The notes under the pieces are model-generated. The model worked only from the letters and a program-made list of their open reading frames with translations, did no database searches and was not told where the DNA came from. The position numbers and the translations under genes were made by a program. From assembly GCA_002841945.1 (NCBI GenBank), contig PHBI01000091.1, positions 1 through 64,000 on the forward strand: a DNA stretch of 64,000 nucleotides. The letters are read 5' to 3'. Source of the stretch: Deltaproteobacteria bacterium HGW-Deltaproteobacteria-14. GTDB lineage: Bacteria; Myxococcota_A; UBA9042; PHBI01. Each line of letters begins with the position of its first letter. The first letter of the stretch is position 1. Positions 59,701 to 64,000 of this stretch are shown here, one piece after another.

Positions 59701-61255
59701 GGCGATAGGTGCGCCCGGTCGAGGCGGGCAGCTTCTGGGGGACGCCGCGCTCGACCGCGTCGTAGAAGGCGCGGAAGGCGGCGTCGTGCGCTTCGCGGTA
59801 GGACAGCACGGCGGCGACGATCAGCGCCTCGGCGGTGGTGTCGAGGCCGCTGAGGCCGCCGGCCTTGCGGGTGCGGTCGAGCCAGCCGGTGTCGACGTCG
59901 CCGGCCGCGAAGTCGGGGTGGGCGAGGGTGTTGACGAGCAGGGCCTTGTTGGTCGCGCCGTCCTCGACGAGCACGGCGAGGTCGTCGAGGGCGCCGCGCA
60001 GCCGCGCGATGGCCTCGTTGCGGTCGCGCCCCCGGGCGATGATCTTGGCGACCATCGAGTCGAAGTCGGCCGGGATGGTCCCGCCCTCGATGACGCCGGC
60101 GTCGACGCGCACCCCGGGGCCGCGCGGGGCGTGGAAGCGCAGCACGCGCCCCGGGGCGGGGGCGTCGTCGCGCTCGCCGTCCTCGGCGTTGAGGCGCGCC
60201 TCGATGGCGTAGCCGCGCGGGGCCGGCGGGTCCTCGAGGGCGGCGCCGCGGGCGAGGTCGAGCTGCAGCTTCACCAGATCGACGCCGTAGACCTCCTCGG
60301 TGATCGTGTGCTCGACCTGCAGGCGCGCGTTCATCTCCATGAAGAAGACGGCGTCGCGGTCGAGGTCGTGGATGAACTCGACGGTGCCGACGTTGCGGTA
60401 GCCGGCGGCGCGCGCGAAGGTGATCGCGTGGCGCTCGAGGGCCTCGGCGAGGGCGGCGGTCGTGACCGGCCCGGGCGCCTCCTCGATCACCTTCTGGTGG
60501 CGCCGCTGGAGGCTGCAGTCGCGGACCCCGTAGGCGACGACGCGGCCGTAGACGTCGGCGGCGACCTGCGCCTCGAGGTGGCGCGCGCGCTGGACGCAGG
60601 CCTCGATGAACACGGCGTCGTCGCCGAAGCTGCGGGCGGCCTCGAGGCGAGCGCTGGTGAAGGCCTCGTCGAGGTCGGCGGCCGTCTTGGCGACGCGGAT
60701 ACCGCGGCCACCGCCGCCGGCCGCGGCCTTGACGATGACCGGGAAGCCGATGCGGTGGGCGTGAGCGTGGGCGCTCGGGAGGTCCGGCACCGGGGCGCCG
60801 CTCCACGGGACGACCGGGACGCCGCTGGCGGCGGCGAGGAGTTTGGCGCGGATCTTGTCCCCCGCGAGGTCCATCGCCTCGGGGGTCGGGCCGATGAAGA
60901 GGACGCCGGCGGCCTCGACGGCCTGGGCGAAGGCCGGGCTCTCGGCGAGGAAGCCCCAGCCGACCCAGACCGCGTCGGCGCGGAGCTCGCGGATGGTCCT
61001 CATGACGGCGGCGGCGTCGAGGTAGGCGGCGGCGGCCGAGCGGCCCTCCGGGATCGGGAGGAAGGCGACGCGGTCGGCCTCGTGGGCGACGACGCTGTCG
61101 GCGTCGGCGCGGGTGAGCAGCACCACCGTCTCGATGGCGGTGCCGGAGGCCCGGTTGTACGCGCGGACCGCGTGGAGGAGGCGCAGCGCCGGTTCGCCGC
61201 GGTTGACGACGGCGAGGCGGTTGATGTCGCGGAGCTCGGGGGCGGGCACGGTCAT
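56714..61255 (-). CDS. fused biotin-dependent acyl-CoA carboxylase, truncated in the carboxyltransferase domain
   Basis: A 1513-residue ORF starting at ATG 61255. Order: biotin carboxylase (1 to about 470: GFPVIVKAAAGGGGRGIRV ATP-grasp loop, EMNARLQVEHTITEEV), biotinyl domain (ESMKMEI, biotin Lys near residue 627), a long central region, and the first half of a carboxyltransferase (about 1290-1510: YPYEIIHLLT, SGARIA, GAQSYFNAEATM, GSMVLTGKRALDFSG). The central region contains RYHWNQIILLARPAV, resembling the central part of eukaryotic-type multidomain acetyl-CoA carboxylases and their fused bacterial relatives. It would carboxylate acetyl- or propionyl-CoA for lipid synthesis. Right after DFSGS the frame runs into foreign sequence and stops (TAG, 56716-56714). 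The rest of the domain reappears in the next ORF, so the enzyme as sequenced is broken. Confidence 0.85.
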   Translation of the reverse strand: MTVPAPELRDINRLAVVNRGEPALRLLHAVRAYNRASGTAIETVVLLTRADADSVVAHEADRVAFLPIPEGRSAAAAYLDAAAVMRTIRELRADAVWVGWGFLAESPAFAQAVEAAGVLFIGPTPEAMDLAGDKIRAKLLAAASGVPVVPWSGAPVPDLPSAHAHAHRIGFPVIVKAAAGGGGRGIRVAKTAADLDEAFTSARLEAARSFGDDAVFIEACVQRARHLEAQVAADVYGRVVAYGVRDCSLQRRHQKVIEEAPGPVTTAALAEALERHAITFARAAGYRNVGTVEFIHDLDRDAVFFMEMNARLQVEHTITEEVYGVDLVKLQLDLARGAALEDPPAPRGYAIEARLNAEDGERDDAPAPGRVLRFHAPRGPGVRVDAGVIEGGTIPADFDSMVAKIIARGRDRNEAIARLRGALDDLAVLVEDGATNKALLVNTLAHPDFAAGDVDTGWLDRTRKAGGLSGLDTTAEALIVAAVLSYREAHDAAFRAFYDAVERGVPQKLPASTGRTYRLGLRGHRYTVDVFQLGPDRHRVYLDGSATDLGLEDTGRGSARLVLDDLRLKVLYDLGPRAIFVEVEGVGARIAKDSGGGVTAPAPAMIISVDVAVGDVVVAGQRLATLESMKMEIPLRAPEPGRVQALLVEANQTVAKGDPVVTLAPLDDGTDHAALDAHLRVAAPATADPFATLFDHEGRLLQRSIDALSESRINPVRNAIFAVLRRTLMGWDIDLPRASRLDHLLATRTLWDGPLLAGDPEALIEALCGFADLEWALSRRHLRGLDARPAISMHTAFFQYARAIERGEDTLREDYKAHLLRALRAMGVADLTPTPALREAVCRIAIAHDRTGPRPGLRFALVSSLVQLLAHLAEAGRGAVMSGNRRLERALGQLRALDEDRWLTLSDHAAQAHHVIFQKPRFGERASVLSRFLEDVLDRAHDEALRADATVALVEASVALSSPLVKAACVRQGPSRRAAAEAVLRRIYNDRDLFDVAPQDLGELFVLRARTTEPEAERSLALVVAPVAAVERAVAWAAEHARDARVVDVVAWTDHAEASPDRAFARFAVACDAAPWAAEVTRATLTVASESFPLRSVTLTRGGDGALTIDPGPRDLHPVQARHLEIERLASFALTRLPSHEGLCVYRGTAHDNADDVRIFVLAETRDVHAGDVLEPAPASLFTFEHAMREAVQALRQVQSERGETRSRYHWNQIILLARPAVSVTREAILEHVSIMPVDFRALGLDRFVMRGRLVDPSAGGGPPVPMELTISNASRHHSEVRFEPATRAPVPTASRYDLKVQRTRRFDVTYPYEIIHLLTAPQGPEVASRRPFPPGEFEEYDLEPTADGALLPVPVTRPPGSNRAGIVFGLVRHFTAKHPEGMERVLVLSDPLMGLGALAEAECRRILAALDLAEVRGVPLEWVPISSGARIAMDTGTENLDWTARVLRRVITFTQAGGVIHVIVDGLNVGAQSYFNAEATMLMHTRGALIMTRRGSMVLTGKRALDFSGSAR

Positions 61256-61414
61256 GGCACGGCGCCTTCTGGGTTCCCTGGCCGACGTGGCCGGGGCCCG
61301 TGGAAACGGCGCCGAGTGTCGCGCGTCACCCACATGATCGCAATTGGTATAGCGCGCTCGCCGGGGTCGCCGTTCGTGGGGGGATCGCCGCGACGGCTTC
61401 GGACCGCCAGAATC

Positions 61415-61442
61415 TTGCGAGCGATTACACGGGAGTTACATA
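61415..61442 (+). promoter_or_regulatory. possible promoter of the 46-codon ORF
   Basis: TTGCGA (61415-61420) and TACATA (61437-61442) are separated by 16 nt. They lie about 95 nt before the start codon, in a locally AT-richer stretch. Confidence 0.4.
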
Positions 61443-61535
61443 AGACCGCGTTCGCGAACTGGCCCCGGGCCGATCCTGCGCGCATCGTGGTGTCGTGGGG
61501 AACGTTCGAGGGCCCGCGGGCCGAAGGAGATGACG

Positions 61536-61676
61536 ATGGTAGTGCTCTTTACCGGTGCAGCGATGACGGTCTTGGCGACGTGGCTGGTGGCGCTGCAGCA
61601 GTCCCGCCAGGAGCGCCGCTTCGCGACCCTCAGCAGCACCTGGCTGGGCGCGGACCAAGGCAACACCGAAGCCTGA
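61536..61676 (+). CDS. small membrane protein, 46 residues
   Basis: Too short for most gene finders, but it has a perfect ribosome site (AAGGAG, 61524-61529) 6 nt before ATG at 61536. An ATG at 61530 is in frame but too close to the site. The product is MVVLFTGAAMTVLATWLVAL, one membrane helix, followed by a charged, polar tail of about 26 residues (QQSRQERRFATLSSTW..., ending NTEA). Not recognised. It stands alone between the divergent carboxylase gene and repeat copy C, with its own possible promoter. It could be a small membrane regulator; this is a guess from size only. Confidence 0.5.
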   Translation: MVVLFTGAAMTVLATWLVALQQSRQERRFATLSSTWLGADQGNTEA

Positions 61677-61771
61677 CGGGTGTCCTGAAGGTGGGCCACG
61701 CGTCCACTCGGGGGGGGCGTCCCGCCCGAACGTCTCGCGCCGCCGCGATTGCCGACCGCGCCGTGGCCCCC

Positions 61772-61836
61772 GCGGTCTCCGGGGCCCACCCTGCCGTCGG
61801 TGAGAGCTACGGCCTCGGGGGCCCCCCTCCTGTTGG
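61772..61836. repeat. dispersed repeat, copy C
   Basis: A diverged version of the 37-bp unit seen at 1-74: CTCCGGGGCCCACCCTGCCG, then TCGGTGAGAGCTACGGCCTC, then a partial second unit. It ends exactly at the stop codon of the beta-propeller lipoprotein gene, as copy A nearly does for its gene. Confidence 0.6.
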
Positions 61837-63075
61837 CTAGAGCCGCCCGCGCACCCCGATCGGCAGGCGCACGACGCCACGCGCCTCCTTGGGGACGAAG
61901 GGCACCACCGAGAGCAGGCTGAAGTAGAGCGTGGTCTCGCCGTACTCCCCCTGGCCGAAGGCGAGGTTGGCGAGGATGGAGCCCTTGACGCCGAAGAAGC
62001 GCGTCAGCGTCGTCTCGCCGGCCGGCAGCACGAAGACGATGCTCTCGTCGAGGTTCAGCACGATCGCGGTGTCGAAGATCGCGTAGAGGTTGCCCTCGGC
62101 GTCGAAGCCGAGCCCGTCACCGAAGAGCCCGACGTGCTCCTGAACCGCGACCGGGACGCCGAGGCCGTCGCTGCCGATGTCGACGCGGAACAGGCCGGCG
62201 AGGGGGGCGGTCAACTCCACGTCGGCGTGGCCGCACAAGAGCCCCGTGTTCTCGGTCGTAAACCAGATGCGCCCGGCGTCGTCGAAGGCGATCCCGTTGG
62301 GGCTGCCTTGGGTCATGAGGTCGGTCTGGACGCGGCTCAGGATCGCGCCGGTCGCCGGGTCGATCTGGTAGAGGCGTCCGAGGCAGGAGTCGGTGAAGTA
62401 GACCAGGCCGTCGGGGCCGATGGCGACCGAGTTCGGCGTCTCGAGGGCGTCGTCGCCGTCGTGGTCGACGACGCTCCGAGCGATCCCGTCGGCCCCGACC
62501 AGGACCAGGGCGCCGGCCTCCGAGTCGCAGACCCACATGCCGCCGTCGCTCGCAGCGGCGAGCCCGAGGGGGTGCGCGACGCCCACGCCGCCGGGGTCGA
62601 CCGCGTGGGCCGTCCCGTCGGCGTCGATCAGGGCGAGGCCCCTCGGGACGCCGATCAACAGCGTGTCGTCGGCGGCGAAGGCGAGCCCCTCGGTCGAGCC
62701 CTCGCGATCGAGCCCGGTCAGAAACGCGTCGACGTCGCCGAACGCGGTGGGTACTGGCTCGACGCCCATCGTGGCGCGCACCGTAGCGCTGCCCAGGATC
62801 CCGCCGTCGGCCTCGAAGGTGAGGCGGTTGTCGATCGGTGCGACCCCGACGGTCCACGTCACGGTGGCCACGCCTGCGTCGTCGGTGGTGACGGTCGCGA
62901 CGTCGAGGGCGCCGCCGCCCGCCGTCAGCGTCGTGCCGGCCTCCGCGGTCGCGCCGGCGGGGGCGGTCTTGACGGCGAGAGTCTCGAGGATCGTGTCGGA
63001 GCCGCTGTCGCCGCAGGCGAGCAGCGCGAAAGAGGCGATCACGGAGAGCGTCGCGACGCGGTAAAAAGTGTTCAT
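61837..63075 (-). CDS. beta-propeller lipoprotein (SMP-30/gluconolactonase-like)
   Basis: A 412-residue lipoprotein. ATG at 63075 opens a signal peptide ending FALLAC (Cys21); an earlier in-frame start at 63111 would put charged residues before it. Residues 30-105 form an Ig-like domain (ATVTTDDAGVATVTWTVG) of the bacterial big-domain kind. From about 115 on comes a six-bladed propeller of the SMP-30/NHL group, with repeated patterns such as TEGLAFAADDTLLIG, PNSVAIGPDGLVYFTDS, PNGIAFDDAGRIWFTTE and DGLGFDAEGNLYAIF. In SMP-30 enzymes a Glu and an Asp/Asn set bind calcium; STEGLAF, PNSVA and DGLGFD are in the right places, so lactonase activity is possible. It follows the next lipoprotein gene by 19 nt, so they probably share a transcript. 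Confidence 0.82.
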   Translation of the reverse strand: MNTFYRVATLSVIASFALLACGDSGSDTILETLAVKTAPAGATAEAGTTLTAGGGALDVATVTTDDAGVATVTWTVGVAPIDNRLTFEADGGILGSATVRATMGVEPVPTAFGDVDAFLTGLDREGSTEGLAFAADDTLLIGVPRGLALIDADGTAHAVDPGGVGVAHPLGLAAASDGGMWVCDSEAGALVLVGADGIARSVVDHDGDDALETPNSVAIGPDGLVYFTDSCLGRLYQIDPATGAILSRVQTDLMTQGSPNGIAFDDAGRIWFTTENTGLLCGHADVELTAPLAGLFRVDIGSDGLGVPVAVQEHVGLFGDGLGFDAEGNLYAIFDTAIVLNLDESIVFVLPAGETTLTRFFGVKGSILANLAFGQGEYGETTLYFSLLSVVPFVPKEARGVVRLPIGVRGRL

Positions 63076-63094
63076 GACGATGGTCTTAGAGCGC

Positions 63095-63691
63095 CTACAG
63101 CCGGGATTCAAGTCGCACTGGGGTCGCGCCCGATACCGCCGACGTCGCGGCCAGCGCCCGGCCGGTGCTGGTGTCCTCGGCGCAGCAGTCGAACTTGGCC
63201 GAGCAGAAGATGTTGTTGAAGGCGACGGCGATGTCGAAGAACCCCTGCTGGGCCGGGCGCATCAGCGCCACGTCGAACTGCACCGCCGCGTCGGCGTTCT
63301 GCTGGCAGGTGACGCCGCGCGTCAGCGGCGAGCCCACGGTCGTCGGGTTCTGGAAGTCCATCGGCGCGCCAGCGACCCCGGCCTCGGCGCCGGACGCGAA
63401 GCTCCCGAGCGTCGTCACCGCCGGGTCCGCGTCGCACGGCCCCACGTAGCTGGCCGAGCCGGCCCCGTCGCCGTAGCCCGACGACGAGAGCCGCCGCTGC
63501 CAGACGACCTCGGCCGGATCCGCCCCGTTGACCACCTCGACGTCCCAGACGACGTCCCCCACGCCCTGCAGGTTCAAGGCCGCCACGCTCACCGCGACGC
63601 CGGGGCCTTCGAAGCCGCGCCCGTCCCCGGGCTCTCCCGCGCAGGCGACCAACATCAACGTCGCCAAAAAACTCGCCAGAAGCCTGGCCAT
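63095..63691 (-). CDS. small Cys-containing lipoprotein, possibly C-terminally truncated
   Basis: A 198-residue lipoprotein starting at ATG 63691 (GAGAGG 7 nt upstream); a GTG 6 nt earlier is also in frame. The signal peptide ends LMLVAC (Cys17). The body is Gly/Ala/Val-rich and mostly beta, with six cysteines, including CDADPAVTTLGSF, GVTCQQNADAAVQF and NNIFCSAKFDCCAED. I do not recognise the family. The end (SGATPVRLESRL) comes soon after a conserved-looking Cys cluster, so a longer protein may have been cut short by a frameshift; this is uncertain. It is the first gene of a likely two-gene unit with the propeller lipoprotein. Confidence 0.7.
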   Translation of the reverse strand: MARLLASFLATLMLVACAGEPGDGRGFEGPGVAVSVAALNLQGVGDVVWDVEVVNGADPAEVVWQRRLSSSGYGDGAGSASYVGPCDADPAVTTLGSFASGAEAGVAGAPMDFQNPTTVGSPLTRGVTCQQNADAAVQFDVALMRPAQQGFFDIAVAFNNIFCSAKFDCCAEDTSTGRALAATSAVSGATPVRLESRL

Positions 63692-63880
63692 CAGCACACC
63701 TCTCGCATTGCAACGCAGTCGGTCAGCGACTCCATGTGAATGGCCGCCGAGCGGTCAGCGCGCGACGCAACATCGTATAGCGGATGGGGGCAGCGGTGAT
63801 ATGCAATGGTTATCTCGGCATGGCGTTCGCGTGAGCGGCCCGAGCAGGCACGCGCCGCGGCTTCGGCTTGGCGCCGAGGG

Positions 63881-64000
63881 CTAGCGGCAGCAGCGGAACC
63901 CACCCCCACCGCTTCCCGCGTGGGTCGGAGTCGTGATGACGCGATTGAACACGCGCATTTCCGTCCCCGCGTTGTAGGCGCCGCCCTTGACGACCTTGTT
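63881..64000 (-). CDS. 3' end of a formylglycine-generating-enzyme/SUMF1-like gene (partial)
   Basis: Only the last 39 codons are in the window, and the gene continues past the right edge. The visible end, NKVVKGGAYNAGTEMRVFNR followed by Thr/Gly-rich sequence and GFRCCR, matches the typical C-terminus of the sulfatase-modifying-factor fold (VxRGGSWxN ... RxxxxxR ... GFRCxR). Many family members are not enzymes but protein-kinase-linked or structural modules, so the function cannot be fixed from this part. The 190 bases between this stop and the next gene hold a TATACG -10-like box near 63775 on the minus strand but no good -35. Confidence 0.65.
   Translation of the reverse strand, partial: NKVVKGGAYNAGTEMRVFNRVITTPTHAGSGGGGFRCCR

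Overview
The window is very GC-rich. It looks like chromosome from a predatory or soil-type Gram-negative bacterium of the Myxococcota or a neighbouring former deltaproteobacterial group. The pointers are DUF4215-type cysteine repeats (CDDGN...DGC), MopE-like DNDCDG..DEGC motifs, a MYXO-CTERM-like sorting signal, many lipoproteins, long thrombospondin type 3 (TSP3) calcium-binding tracts, a formylglycine-enzyme-like fragment, and a fused acetyl-CoA-carboxylase-type protein. Species cannot be told from the sequence alone. No tRNA, rRNA, transposase, integrase or CRISPR array was seen.

Layout. 1-6 kb: secreted or lipid-anchored proteins (a HYDIN/YfaP-like lipoprotein, a single-span membrane protein, a degenerate Cu/Zn-SOD-fold lipoprotein with a His-rich tail, a Cys-rich lipoprotein) and an orphan membrane histidine kinase. 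6.3-11.6 kb: a BarA-like hybrid kinase translationally coupled to an OmpR-type response regulator, then an orphan ModA-like periplasmic binding protein. The same TAAC-N6-TAAC motif lies upstream of the kinase and upstream of the binding protein. 11.7-55.5 kb, minus strand: one nearly gapless array of nine genes, here numbered P1 (55,456) to P9 (11,730). Seven of the eight junctions overlap or lie within about 15 nt, and five of these overlap or abut. The products are four lipoproteins, four giant or large Sec-exported proteins, and a membrane-anchored TPR protein. 55.8-61.3 kb: an acyl-CoA carboxylase gene broken inside its carboxyltransferase domain, with the missing piece replaced by the 5' end of an agmatinase gene. 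61.3-64 kb: a 46-codon ORF, a beta-propeller lipoprotein, a small lipoprotein and the 3' end of a sulfatase-modifying-factor-like gene.

The 44-kb array is the main point of interest. P1, P2 and P4 each carry a similar beta-sandwich module that I read as cohesin-like. P2 (C-terminus) and P5 carry dockerin-like calcium loops. P5 ends in a helical, coiled-coil and C-terminal layout that recalls TcA toxin subunits. P3 resembles tail-fibre or beta-prism repeat proteins. P6 has Cys-rich repeats plus three PPC-like domains. P7 and P8 are built on thousands of residues of TSP3 repeats. P7 also contains an internal MYXO-CTERM-like signal fused in frame to a signal-peptide-like segment, a beta-barrel and an OmpA domain. 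I infer a cell-surface assembly held together by calcium and by cohesin/dockerin-type contacts, anchored through lipoproteins and OmpA. This is an inference from architecture and has not been tested.

Cautions: P7 has a frameshift near 31,546 (35 nt missing from a repeat), and the carboxylase-agmatinase junction could be a rearrangement or an assembly error. Very long open frames opposite the TSP3 tracts are codon-usage artefacts.
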